NCBI RefSeq assembly: GCF_026914265.1
Contig: NC_069125.1
Span: forward strand, 75,455,546-75,519,545
DNA: 64,000 bases
Direction: 5' to 3'
DNA from: Mya arenaria
Taxonomy: Eukaryota > Mollusca > Bivalvia > Myida > Myidae
Notes under the pieces: model-generated
What the model was told of the DNA's origin: nothing
What the model saw: only the letters and a program-made list of their open reading frames with translations
The model's database searches: none
Made by a program: the position numbers and the translations under genes
Shown: piece after piece, positions 36,613-49,100 of the stretch
Layout of the letters: the number at the start of each line of letters is the position of its first letter
Numbering within the stretch: the first letter of the stretch is position 1

Positions 36613-37320
36613 CAATACGGTCCCTTTATTAATGATTACACTCATAATTTGCCAAGATAATTCATTGTTTTGGACTCCGTTCACAGTGGCAATTGATTAT
36701 TTTTCTGTTTATTGGGGGGAAAGAAAACAATCTGTCGGTACCTCCAGTTTATTAGATACCAAATGTTTTGAATCATTTGGCATATTGTAAAGGTGTGGGG
36801 ACATTAGCTAGTTGCACCCTATTGGCATTCCAGTCTGTTTTGCCTATGTTGAGAAGTGAGAATGCTTCATTTAAGAAGTATATTATGAAGTTTTGATGTT
36901 AAGAAAAGACAATATTTATGTTCAAGCTAGAAATACTTTTACAATGTTTGGTACAGACGGATGTACAAGTGATGTTCTTGTAGTAAGATTGGCTTGTGAT
37001 TTGTAATGGCAACTCATGGAATGCATTACTCTAGTCTACAAGATATAGTTACTAATTCATTATTGATAATATTATAAAAGTTGTTTTACTTGTATTAAGT
37101 AAGATTTCTTTTTTGTATAATGGTTGTATATTCGGATCTGTTAGATGGTAGAAAACAGCTAGCATCTGTCAGACTGTCTCAAACAACCCAGAGGAGCGGT
37201 TCTCAGAAGTTAAAGATTGTGATTTTGCATGTGAGAGAACATTCTACTGTCTACTGTTACTGTTCCTGAGCTTTTAACAAATTTAGAGCATGTTGTAAGA
37301 AATCAAAATTAAAAAGTTAT

Positions 37321-38070
37321 CCAGCTTCACCTGTATCTGTAGCCTTAAGTTTAGTGATCGTTATTGAGGAAGATAAAGCTAGTAAATCAAAACTGAAATC
37401 TATACTTTACGGTATCAATTGGGCAAATGTTGTTGTTTATGAAAATTATCTTTTTGGTGATGCTTGGTTGAACTGTCTTTTGGGTTGCATAAGGAAAGTG
37501 GGAAAACCAGTTAATAAAAAGGAGCCTATAAATAGTGAAATTTTAAAAAGAAAGATGATTTTGAAAGACGCTTCAGTTTCTGAGAACAGTTCTTTGGGAG
37601 ATTTTAGAGATATTACTAGTTTTGTGCTTGCAATTGCAGATTTTTTTCAGGATTAAAGAAATTCTTTTAAATTAAGTCATTCCAATACAGTATAAGACAC
37701 ATATTGTGAAATTTATATTGAAAAGCCAATGACTGACGTTTAAAGAGAAGGAAATAACGTTGTTATGGGTAAGACGCATATACTGAATTTTGTCATGTAC
37801 AATTGCTACGTACATATTTGATAAAATCTGGCATAGACAGTGATCCATCAGAATATGTTTTTAAAGCTGTGCGAATTTGTAGAAAAACTAATACGTATGA
37901 ATTGAGAATTTTGGATAAACTGATTAGTTTGACAACTGTACATGAATTGTTTAAGACCAAATTAGTTGAAATAGGTAAAGATGCTAGTCATTTTGGTTTA
38001 CATTCGTTTCGTTTTGGTGGTGTCATAGCTTGTGCTGAATAGAAATTATTTGAAAGAATATTAGTTTGAT
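37321..38070 (+). pseudogene. Decayed tyrosine recombinase
   Basis: The N-terminal part at 37321-37656 reads PASPVSVALSL, then YGINWA and KKEPINSEILKRKM, the usual order in the core-binding domain of metazoan mobile-element tyrosine recombinases. After a frame change, 37803-38040 reads into HFGLHSFRFGGV, the H-x-x-R catalytic box, followed by a TAG and then KLFERI in the same frame. The first catalytic Arg region is lost between the two pieces and the nucleophilic Tyr is missing because the 40-bp array begins about 20 bp later. It cannot be active. Confidence 0.7.
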
Positions 38071-38085
38071 TATTTTCTATTCAAT

Positions 38086-40400
38086 TAAGGTTGTGATATT
38101 TGGCTTGGATAGCCAGGGCTAGCTGCCCTTTTGTGATATTTGGCTTGGATAGCCAGGGCTAGCTGCCCTTTGATATTTGGCTTGGATAGCCAGGGCTAGC
38201 TGCCCTTTTGTGATATTTGGCTTGGATAGCCAGGGCTAGCTGCCCTTTTGTGGTATTTGGCTAAAGTGGCCAGGGCTAGCTGCCCTTTTGTGATATTTGG
38301 CTTGGATAGCCAGGGCTAGCTGCCCTTTGTGATATTTGGCTTGGATAGCCAGAGCTAGCTGCCCTTTTGTGATATTTTGTTTGGATAACCAGGGTTATAG
38401 ACCCTTTAGTGACATTTAGTTTAGATAAAAAAAAGGGATAGAGGCCGTTTTGTGTTAGTTGTTTTGGATAGCCGGGGCTAGAATTCTTTTTGGATATTTA
38501 GCTCAGATAGTTGGGGATATATTCCCGTTTGTGGTATTTGGCTTGGATAGCCAAAATGTAAGTCCTTTTGTAATATTTTGTTTGGATAGCTAGGGATAGC
38601 TGACCTCTTGTGATAATTTGTTTAGATAGTCAGGGTCATAGGCCAATTAGTGGTATGTAGTTTAGATAACCAGGGATGGAGGCCCTTCTGTGATAGTTAT
38701 TTTTGATAGCCGGGGCTAGAGTTCTTTTGTGATAGTTGGCTTTGATAGGCATGGCTAGCTGCCCTTTTGTGATTTGTGACTAATAACCAGGGCTAGCAGC
38801 CCTTTTATGATATTTGGCTTAGATAACCAGGGCTAGCTGCCCTTTTGTGAAATTTGGCTTAGATAACCAGGGCTAGCTGCCCTTTTGTGAAATTTGGCTT
38901 GGATAACCAGGGCTAGCTGCCCTTTTGTGATATTTAGCTTGGATAGCCAGGGCTAGCTGCCCTTTTGTGAAATTTGGCTTGGATAACCAGGGCTAGCTGC
39001 CCTTTTATGATATTTGGCTTAGATAACCAGAGTTAGCTGCCCTTTTGTGAAATTTGGCTTGGATAACCAGGGCTAGCTGCCCTTTTGTGATATTTAGCTT
39101 GGATAGCCAGGGCTAGCTGCCCTTTTGTGATATTTGGCTTAGATAACCAGTGTTAGCTGCCCTTTTGTGGAATTTGGCTTGGATAACCAGGGCTAGCTGC
39201 CCTTTTATGATATTTGGCTTAGATAACCAGAGTTAGCTGCCCTTTTGTGAAATTTGGCTTGGATAACCAGGGCTAGCTGCCCTTTTGTGATATTTAGCTT
39301 GGATAACCAGGGCTAGCTGCCCTTTTGTGATATTTAGCTTGGATAGCAAGGGTTAGCTACCCTTTTGTGATAATTGGTTTGGATAGCGAGGGCTAGCTGC
39401 CCTTTTGTGATATATGGCTTGGATAGCCAGGGTTAAGGGGCCTTTTAGTGATATTTAACTTAGATAACCAGAATAGAGGCCCTTTTGTGATAGTTTGATT
39501 TGATAGTCGGAGTAGAGTTTTTTTTGGATATTTAGCTTTGATAGTTAGGGCTAGACGCTCTTTTCGAGATATTTGACTAAGATAGCCAAGGCTAGCTGCC
39601 ATTTTGTGATATTTGAATTGCATAGCCAGTGCTAGCTGCCCTTTTGTTATATTTGGCTAAAGTGGCCAGGGTTAGTTGCCCTTTTGTGATATTTGGCTTG
39701 GATAGCCAGGGCTAGCTGCCCTTTTGGGATATTTGGGCTGAGATAGCTAGGGATAGCTGCCCTTTTGTGATATTTTTTGGATAGCCAGGGTTACAGGCCC
39801 TTTATTGATATTTAATTTATATAACTAGGGACAGAGGCCCGTTTGTGATAGTTGGCTTTGGTAGCTGGGGTTAGAGTTCTTTTCGGATATCAAGCTAAAA
39901 TAGTTACGGCTAGATAGCCAAGACTTGAAGTCCGTCTGTGATATTTCGTTTGGATAGCCAGGGATTAAGGCCCTTTTATGATAGCTAGCTGATATAGCTA
40001 GGACTTGAGACACTTTTGTGAGGTTTAGCTTAGGGCAAAATGCACTTTGTGAGCTTAAGTTTAAATAACTTTGGATATAGGCCTTATTGCGATATTAAGC
40101 TTGGATATCCAAGGATAGCTTGGATATCCAAGGATAAAGGCCCATTAGTGATATCTTGCTTCGTCTAGAGACCATTTTGTGGTATGTTGTCAATATAACT
40201 AAAGCTAGAGGCCCATTCAAGAAATTTAACTTCGATAGCTAGGAGAAGAGACCCTTTGTGATAGTAAGGTTAGATAACCAAGGATAGAGACCCTTTGTGA
40301 TATTTAGGTTTGATAGTTAGGTATAGAGATCTTCAAGTTAGTGATCCAGGTTAGATAGTTAGGTAATGAGACACGTTTGTCATTTTATGTAGGTTGAGAA
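38086..40400. repeat. 40-bp minisatellite, degenerating to the right
   Basis: The unit is about 40 bp: GATATTTGGCTTGGATAGCC then AGGGCTAGCTGCCCTTTTGT. AGGGC-TAGCT-GCCCT forms a small hairpin in each unit. Copies at the left are near-perfect, while those beyond 39.4 kb are strongly diverged. Period variants of 37 and 40 bp occur. Short open frames across it are artefacts. Confidence 0.95.
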
Positions 40401-41076
40401 GTGTCTTGATGACTTCAATTTGGAACGGACGCTGTTAAAGGTAATATTTACTTTTTATTGTATTTGTTACATATATTTTTTTATCTGTTACATGAATAAT
40501 AAGAATAGATATAGCAATAATTGATTGGATATTACCCTCTTTGTTTGTCCCGACATGTTCACAAAATACATTGCCAATTCCTAAACTGTTTGTGTTGTTA
40601 TATTTTGAGATTAGTGAATAATTAGTTTACTCACGTATTGAGTGAGTAACAAATGTTTTGGCTGGCTTATTTAATATATTCATGATTACATGAGCTTAAA
40701 ATAAAACAATTTAAGTGAGGACACGAGTTTGTGTTTCTTCATTTTGAAATGTTAGATGCAGGGTTTCTGACGCTATTGTGCAACGTGACTGTTGTACATC
40801 TTTCCATGTTAACATATATAAGTTAGGTTATGATGCGATGACATGTTACTTTTGAATGGTAGAGATGTATTGATAATCGTTGTAATCTCCGGGTCCATTG
40901 AACCCGGTGACTATTTCATGTGTAGGGGATCACCAGGTGGGTTAACTTTTCAGCATTACGCCAAAGCCTTCGACGAAAACAACCGCCAAATTCCCATTAA
41001 GTCATGAAATGGTTTTATTATTTTTGTCATTTGGAGGCTCGCGCATGTGCGCTGGCAAATATAGGTAATAGTTGGA

Positions 41077-41168
41077 TGGCATGAAGTTATATCTTAATGA
41101 TTAAGAAGGGCTAGTTCACTACGCTCAATTCGCCCATTCTTAATCATTAAAATGTTACTCCATGTCAT
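41077..41168. repeat. Hairpin element
   Basis: ATGGCATGAAGT and TTAATGATTAAGAA on the left are repeated in inverted order as TTCTTAATCATTAA and ACTCCATGTCAT on the right, around a loop of about 25 bp. Confidence 0.65.
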
Positions 41169-41913
41169 CAAAGTATTACTTAGAATACGACCTCATTGGC
41201 TGACAGATTGTCTATGACGCAGGGAATGAGTATCAGATGAGTGTCAGTGGGTGGACCTTTAAATACCCGCGAAAGTTGAAATTCCTAATGATTAAGCCTA
41301 GTACTTAATGGTTGCCTATCTGGAATTTCTGAAAATATAGGTTGTATTCTGAAGGTATTTCGAACTCAATATTAAGAAAGTTAGTCTCCATGTTTGGTAA
41401 AAAGTAAACAGTAACTATCTAACATTGTCTTTTAATGACCACACACGATAACATGGTTGCCACTTTGCACATGCAAACTCACGAGGAAAAGCATCTGCCA
41501 TCTCCGCCGAGAGGTCGGCTGACATCTAAACATTCTATATATATAAACTGAATGCTGCACTTAAAAATTTGGACTGAGGTCTATTCAGATCTAAAATTAA
41601 TAAATAATTAAAAACAATGAAATGTTAAAAGTCCTGGTCTCAAGCAATAAGTTATATTTGTATTTAGAATCCAACACTTTACGCCAACGGAATACGGATT
41701 AATACTTGTGCTTATATCTACTCTAATTAAGTTACCTGTGTGCGGGTGAAGGTGATCTATTTATATGTAGCCCAAAACTGATTTTTTTTTTGTAAAAATA
41801 AAGTTGTCGATGTAGTTAAAGCAGGGAAAACCAATCAATAAAGTGATTCATATGTAGCCGGTGTTGGTGGTTTATTAACGCTCATATTTTAAAGCACCGA
41901 ATTCCTTCGGACA

Positions 41914-41966
41914 GAAGGCGGGTCGAAAATGCGAAATATTTGTTGGGCGCATTTTCGCCCGCCTTC
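41914..41966. repeat. Strong GC-rich hairpin
   Basis: GAAGGCGGG plus CGAAAATGCG on the left pairs with CGCATTTTCG plus CCCGCCTTC on the right (one unpaired T), loop about 14 bp. Related GGCGAAC and GCCTTC pieces occur to about 42.2 kb, so it is probably the core of a larger palindromic element. Confidence 0.7.
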
Positions 41967-44266
41967 TGGCGCCATATGTTCGCATCACCCCCTGCGCACT
42001 GTCGGATGTTCGCCTTCAACTAGGCGTGCATATATCCCATTGTATTAACAAGTGTTTAAATCTTTGAACTTGTATGTACGATTCGTTTATTCGTTTAAAA
42101 AGCACATATATGGACAAGTTTGAAAAGGCAGCGATATATAATTTAATACCGTTTTGCGCACGCCTATCGGAAGGCGAACATGCGTGTTCACCCCGCCATT
42201 TGTCGCACTGTCACACCTTTGCCGTAAAAATACATGAACACGAAAGGTAGAAGTCAGTCACCATAATATCAACATCTTAAAAGTAATGACTTCTTCAAAC
42301 GCCACATTGACATATGAAAACAGTCTCATATAGGAATTATTGAACGACAATTTCAAAGGAAATGCAAAGAAGTCTTATATACATGCCATTCACCGTACGT
42401 TACTCAAGTGCACCAACAGTACCAGTATGTACACTATAATATTTCCAAGGGTAATAGCCAAAATAAGCCATGGACAAGGTCAATGAACAGTATGTATTGC
42501 ACTCATGAACTACTCAGCTAACTGACCATTTCTTGCCGTGTGTGAGTAATTTTATTGTTCGGAAAAAATCTTAATCTTAAAAGTTTTTTCTTTCTTCAAG
42601 CGAAACTGGTATTACTAACTATATATGACGCGGGCAGTAAGTATAACTAGCCAAGGTCAAACACCGGGAAAAGTGTCTTGCACTACTCATATCTAAAATT
42701 TTAGAAGACATTCGACAAAAAGTGCGGAATATAAATCATTTCATGTCAGTATTACGTGGAATATGAACGACATACCTCTCAAATAAGGTTGAACGATCCG
42801 AAGCTACAAACCACCGACGCGGGCAACAACTTAGGTCCTCTGTTTCTCACATCTACTGATCGCTAAGATGCTTCTTAAATGTTGCGAGAAATCTTGGATA
42901 ATTGGATTTTATGGTGTTCTGGGATTTCAGTCCTGTCCACACACACAAGGAATGATTTATAGGCACAGTCACTGGCAATTGCAGTTTGGCCAAAAAGAGG
43001 GAAAATACAAACGGTAACGCAGAGTAAGTTATTGATTGGATCGAATAAAATCTGCCTATTAGGGACATTGTCGTTTTATGTAAGAAATAGCGGGGGAGGC
43101 CATGTATGGTCGTGACATGGATATGTATCAGTTAACGCATAAAGTCATGTGTACATATATATTTACAAAAACAGAGTATGGCTTAACACTCTCTTATTGG
43201 CAACATTGACCTGCAATTTCGAACCTTTGAGCTGATACCACTAACGTTATGCGCGACACATACTCCCATGGGCTCTATAAGTTTGTGAAGTTGACTTGAA
43301 ATCCCTTCACTAGTAACTAAGTTATGACCTCTCTAAGTATCACGTTGATCTTTGAGCTCAAAACACAAATGTAATGTTTTAAGTGGTGCTCGGCAATTCG
43401 AAGACATTTAATTGATATTCTGATTTGCAGTACTAATAAGACACGATGTTTACGGAGGACAGAACGATTTAATACCAGCATGCTATGCGGATCGAAACTG
43501 TTCGCCACCATGCACTACGTGCATCTGACTGCAAAGTTGGTAGTTTGTTTCTTTTTGTCCGAAAGTTGTCTACATGCTAGGTAACTTGTCACTGGTTGGC
43601 CTTCATGAAGAATCGCTCACAGAATACAAAGTACGGTTAATCTTTTTTCTTCTTCAAAAAATCCGCTTGCGTAGATTGGCTCAATTCGCACGCACACTAC
43701 AGAGAAACGGACTTGTTTTACATTTGAAATTAATTCATTGACAAGCACTATTCTAGTCATTCTAAAAAATCCCTATTTAATGACGAATTAAGATGATTTT
43801 GAAAAATAAACAATTTGTTTAGTTCGTGTTTTATCAATTAAGAAGTAATTGTTGTTGCACAATTTTCACAAGGCAATTCATCAATTATGTGCAAACCGGT
43901 ATTTGACACGGTATTTGTTTATTAATTGGCATTTACAAATCAGACTGCCCTAACATGCTGCTCGTGATAGAAGCCATGTACAGTCATGTACTCAAGGATA
44001 TGATCGACTAACTGCCCGAAGTTAATGGCCTTCCACATCAACGGTAATTGGTTCATAAATGATTTTAAACATGTCATGCGACACATTTAAACAATAACGT
44101 CAACGTGAGTCACGTCCCAGCCCTGATGGCGATGGACCCCTGGTCAACCAATAGAACAACTTACGAAAGAGGGCCAGGTAATCATAGGACAATAGTTCGA
44201 GACAAATACATCGTTAATATCATCAGCTTAAGACATTCTCGATGTAAAATATATTGGAAATGATGT

Positions 44267-44349
44267 ACATGTATTTTCACATTTATTTCGCGTCAGACCA
44301 ATACCTCACATGTATTTTCACATTTATTTCGCGTCAGACCAATACCTCA
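44267..44349. repeat. 41-bp tandem duplication
   Basis: Two perfect copies starting ACATGTATTTTCACATTTAT and ending CAGACCAATACCTC. Confidence 0.9.
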
Positions 44350-44649
44350 TCTTCAAAATTGATGGACACCAATAATTGTTTAAAACTATCTTTGCATCAA
44401 CTGTTTAAAAAAAGTTGCAACAAGGAATTTAAATTTGTCATAGTTTTCATGGGTTCGAATGTAGTTTTCAAGAGAGTAACCCATGACTACAGCTAGCCTG
44501 CCAACAATCAAAGCGAAAATAGGATAGAACAGTCCTGGAAGTCACGACTAAGTCTGTCTCATTTTACCTCCTTTTTACTTGAACTTGCATCGAATACACA
44601 TTTGGCTTAGATTTCATGAAAACAGTGACTCTTATCAAATTTCATGACC

Positions 44650-45380
44650 ATTCTAATACAAATGTGCCCTCAATGAAGTAAAGTTGAACCAGTATTTGGC
44701 AGTATCACATTGAAAACACAGTCTGGCAATATATTTTACAGTCAGACACTGCCAATATGATATCAATATAAATAAGATAGGCAGATTACTGCCGACACAT
44801 GTATATGATGTAGGGTCAAACAACACAATCAGGTTTTGCAAATATGATATCAACTCATAGTCTATTAGTCAGCTTATTGCCAATAAGATATCCAGTCAAA
44901 CAACACAAGTACGGCTACTGCCAGTATGATATTGGGTGAAAGAACAGTTAATTATGGTTAATGCCAGTATGATATCCAGTCAAAGAACATAGATAACATC
45001 AAGGAGAATATTCTGACCACAGTTTGAACAAAGTCTGACCAATCAATTTGGTTCCGTACATTTTTTTAAAGATTTGACCCAGTTTCAAATTGGTCCATGA
45101 TTTTATAAAAGAAAACAATAAGTTCCATAGATATTTAACCAGATATATATTGCCATAAACAATATATATTCCCATGACTTTTTTCCAAGATTTGAACTAC
45201 ATTGTAGTGACCCATTTTTTACCACATGTGACCCACTTTTATAAGCAGTCGAGATTTCATCAAGGGGAACATTCTGACCAAATTTGAACATTATCTGATC
45301 TGAATACCTACCAAGATTGGTTCTGGACAGAAAATGTGACGGATGGACAGACGTACAACGAATGATATAGGACTCTACTA
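44650..45380. repeat. Degenerate interspersed repeat
   Basis: Irregular repeats of about 65 bp with TGCCAGTATGATATCCAGTC at 44.7-45.0 kb, then two related segments with AACATTCTGACCA and a GGACAGACGTACAACG end. This composition is common in molluscan dispersed repeats; no boundaries could be set. Confidence 0.5.
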
Positions 45381-45802
45381 TTGGTTGGCTATCCATTTTC
45401 CAGCCTTATGTTACATTTATTGCCGAGACAGGTTTACATTTCAATTCAACAAAGGCCAAAAATTGCTGGTAATACAGCATATAATGCCATTAAGATGTAA
45501 AAGTCAGAAACAAGACTGGTCATATTTCATTTCATTTTAAACAATTCCACCCCTAAATTCATCATATGTAGAGTTCATTATAATCAAATCTTGTTTTCTT
45601 AACATCATTCTTCTTTCATGCATTTATCAAGCCCCATAATGACCACCAACACTGTCAGCTACTAATGAATGGTGCAAGGTTAACGACCTACATGCCCACA
45701 GGCATACAAAGCAAAGTGACTTGTTGGACAGTTTATTCAAGATTTTACAAATGACCATACAATAAGCGATAAATAAAATAATGACCTAAGCACTATGGTG
45801 TC

Positions 45803-45870
45803 TGGGCAGACTGGTAGAGATGGCATTTATAACAGTCATATTAAGATGTTAACAAAAACCAGTCTGCCCA
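45803..45870 (-). repeat. Stem-loop downstream of eIF3c
   Basis: TGGGCAGACTGGT at 45803-45815 is a perfect 13-bp inverted match of ACCAGTCTGCCCA at 45858-45870, loop of 42. It lies between two possible poly(A) signals, so it would be in the longer 3' UTR form. Confidence 0.7.
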
Positions 45871-45911
45871 TATAGTTAGAGGGGGAGAAATCTTGTACAT
45901 TGAAAAAACAG

Positions 45912-45917
45912 TTTATT
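45912..45917 (-). promoter_or_regulatory. Candidate poly(A) signal of eIF3c
   Basis: AATAAA on the minus strand, about 215 nt after the stop codon. A second one lies at 45732-45737. Confidence 0.4.
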
Positions 45918-46128
45918 TTGATAAGAACACAAACTCTTAAGTGTCAAGTTCAGACAGATGTTACCATTAATGTTCATTATTGGTACATAAGCAAATAAAT
46001 AAGAAAAATTCAGTACCATACAACTATAACATGATCTCTTCAAACAGTTCATCTTCAAAATATAGCAACAATGCTAACACACACTAAAACGTTGACTTTA
46101 AACAACTATTTCAAGGAATTTGGGCAAT

Positions 46129-49100
46129 CTAGTAGGCTCTATGTTGACGTTGGTTTCGACGATCTGAAAGACAAAAAACAAATTTTTATTTGAGAGATTA
46201 AATCTTTTATTATAAGACTGCAAGCCTGGGGCCGATTTCATCAAAGGATCTTAGTCGTAACTATCTGATGAAACGCTTGGCAACAAGTATTGTTCTCTAT
46301 GGTTTCCTTAACTGAGTTTTCAACTAAAACACTATCAAAAGTTCAGTTCTTACAAATATGAGATGCAGTCAAAAAGTTCCTGGACAGATTAAATATTGTA
46401 CAATTTTGATGTCCGACTTTCAGGACGATGCTTGTCACCTATATATTAATAACTTTTTACATTTTGTTAGCAAAATTAAAAACATAGCATCCATATTTCA
46501 CTAGAAAAAGCTTTTAATTATAATATATAACCAATGCTACAGATCACTTTGAGTTATTAACACTAGACAAATTGCCCTCACTGCTGTTACAGTAATGCTA
46601 GATATGCATTAATTTGGTGCTGTTTTATCGTGAAAATTTATGATGCAATTTTATTTTTTCTACTCCAAATACTGACAACAGTACAAAGGCAGTCCAGAAA
46701 CTTTTTGTCTGCATTATGTACGCTAGAAGAATAATAATGAAATTATGGCAAATGAAGATGATTTCACTTCATAACTTATATCTTTAAAGAAACTGGGCTC
46801 TGGGGAACAAATATTCTAGACAGTTTTAATTTTTAGCCCCTATCAATATTTTCATAATGTCCACTGATAATCACTTGGAGGATGAATACAGATTTTCAAA
46901 CACAAGATTGCCAAACAAGTAATAATGTTACAGATATCATAAACATCTACATTGTTACCAGGCCTCGAACTTAATGGTAGCCTGAGGCTATCAGTTTTTC
47001 AGAAGGACTACTTATTTCTTCAAGTTGTGATGTCTGCCAGGCTACTTGATTTTTTGTCTTTATAAAAAAAGTTTAATTAAAACATCATTTGTTTACACTA
47101 AAACAGAATGAAGCTAGTTATATAAACTCCACTATATTGTTACGAAACACCACACAGCAGTTACTTCCCTTGCTTAAAATAGCAAAGGGAAGTAACTGTG
47201 GTGTGAGTTTGTGTACAGTACTGTAGGAGTTCTAAAATAAGGTTAGCCACTTGCAAAAAATTAAAGCTTCGTGATCGATTTAATGACATTCGCGACTGTC
47301 ACCTTTATCCCCATCTTTTATGTGATGAAAAATTAAAAGACATTCACATCAGAGATATTAAATTGTTGCAAAAAAGCATATAGATTGTTGAAGGACCTAA
47401 TAAATTAGAATGTCGAGTTGGAGTGATTTTTTCCCCATTCCAAAATAGGTCTACTTGATTTTCATTTTGGGATGTCCTGCTGGCTACCTGATGAAATGGG
47501 TTAAGGTCGAGGCCTGGTTACATTCATTTTGTTGAAATCAACTATAAACAGACGATGTCTGCAGGAGTCTAGTGGACCAACTGCTGGGATGCATGTAAAC
47601 TACTATATGCAGGATTATACACATATGAGACACATATATTAGGGGTTAGCCATTGTACAACAGTGAACAACAATGTATGACTACAATATGGTTCACATAC
47701 TCCAGTTGCTATGCTGGTAGTTGTAATCTCTCGGCTCTTCAATAAAGTAAACATACAAGTTTATACTTTCTTACTTGATTTTTTACTTGGAGTTAAATAA
47801 CACTTAAAAAATATTTTTCTAATATGAGTAATAACAAGGAACATTAATTTGAATTCAACTGATGGATTAAGAGGATGACACCTACTTTGTGAAGACTTAT
47901 TCCAGTTCTGTTGATTCCCTTGATACCCGCCACCTTGCTGTTGGTTTTGTTGGTCTGAAAAAGAGCAGGAAGTGTACGGTAAGGGAAACACAGGCATTCA
48001 CTTAATGGTAGGTACTGGATGGTTTCAGTCTTTAGACAGAGTTGACACTGCAAACGAGTCCTTGTTACATGCTTGAAACAGGATTTTAAAGACAGTCCCA
48101 GAAAAATTCATATATAGACAAATTTTCTAATTTTTAATAACAAAAATAAATTGGCCACAATTTGTGATACAATAACCTTGAGAAATTAATTACTGAAAAA
48201 AGAAGACAATAACAAAATTCTGCATTCATTTACAAGAAATAAAACTTAGTTTACCAATATCTGGTCATTAACAAACTCTCATTGTTTGAAACAAAGAAAC
48301 TGAACATCCAACATTTACATGTAAATAACAAGGAAATTGAGAACACATGTACGGTCACCTTCACCAGACCCGTTGGCCTCTGCCTGTGGAAGAAAGCAGT
48401 CAACACTTACAGGGATCAGTCAACTTGGAACAGTTACATAGGTAGCAGTCAACATGGCACAGTTACATAGGGTTTCATGGGGACCCGGGTGAACATGTAA
48501 CACGCACCTAACCTATTGGTTATAGCCAGGTACCATCTAAATACCAGGCACAGTTTCAACAAAAAATAATTCCGACTCGCACCTTGGTTTAAATTATCAA
48601 TCATAATATACCATGTAAGAAAAACCAAAACTCACCCACAGTGAATTGTTAGTCATGCTATATCTATGAGGTAGTAACAAAATTCTTTGTAAAAGGAAAC
48701 TAATAGTTAACATTTCAAACAGACTTAAGAGGTATCCAAGCAACTTTATGTAAGTCCTGTTACTATGAAACTGTTTGAAATATAAAGAGAGTGTCCCTAG
48801 ACAGCAATCAATGTATTTTTCTGTTGTTGACATTGAATCAAATGAAACATTGATTATGTAGTTTGTTGATCATGACTGTCAAACAATGTAAATTGGAAAA
48901 TGTTTTATCTATCCAAAACAAAATTGTATTTGTATGTGATGCCGGGAATCTAATAAAAAGCACCATTCAATCCCTTAATCATTACGAGGCTCTCAGTTAT
49001 TTATCAATGTAACAGTCAAGAAAAAACCACATTTATCAATAAGTGTGTCTTACTTCCAGACTTGTTGAAGAAGAAGTTTCCTTGTTTGATTTCTAGTATG

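Larger units (their letters stand above)
40401..44649. other. Gene-free region with scattered hairpins
   Basis: No coding region supported; frames of 60-80 codons at 42.85, 43.3 and 44.25 kb have no domain or partner exons. Two hairpin elements (41077-41168 and 41914-41966) and a 41-bp duplication (44267-44349) are listed separately. Confidence 0.5.
45381..46128 (-). other. 3' flank of the eIF3c gene
   Basis: Directly downstream of the eIF3c stop; holds its 3' UTR and candidate poly(A) signals. No other gene seen. Confidence 0.5.

Noticed and set aside
39393-40013. Minus-strand frames of 62-76 codons
   Set aside because: Chance frames in the decayed part of the 40-bp array.
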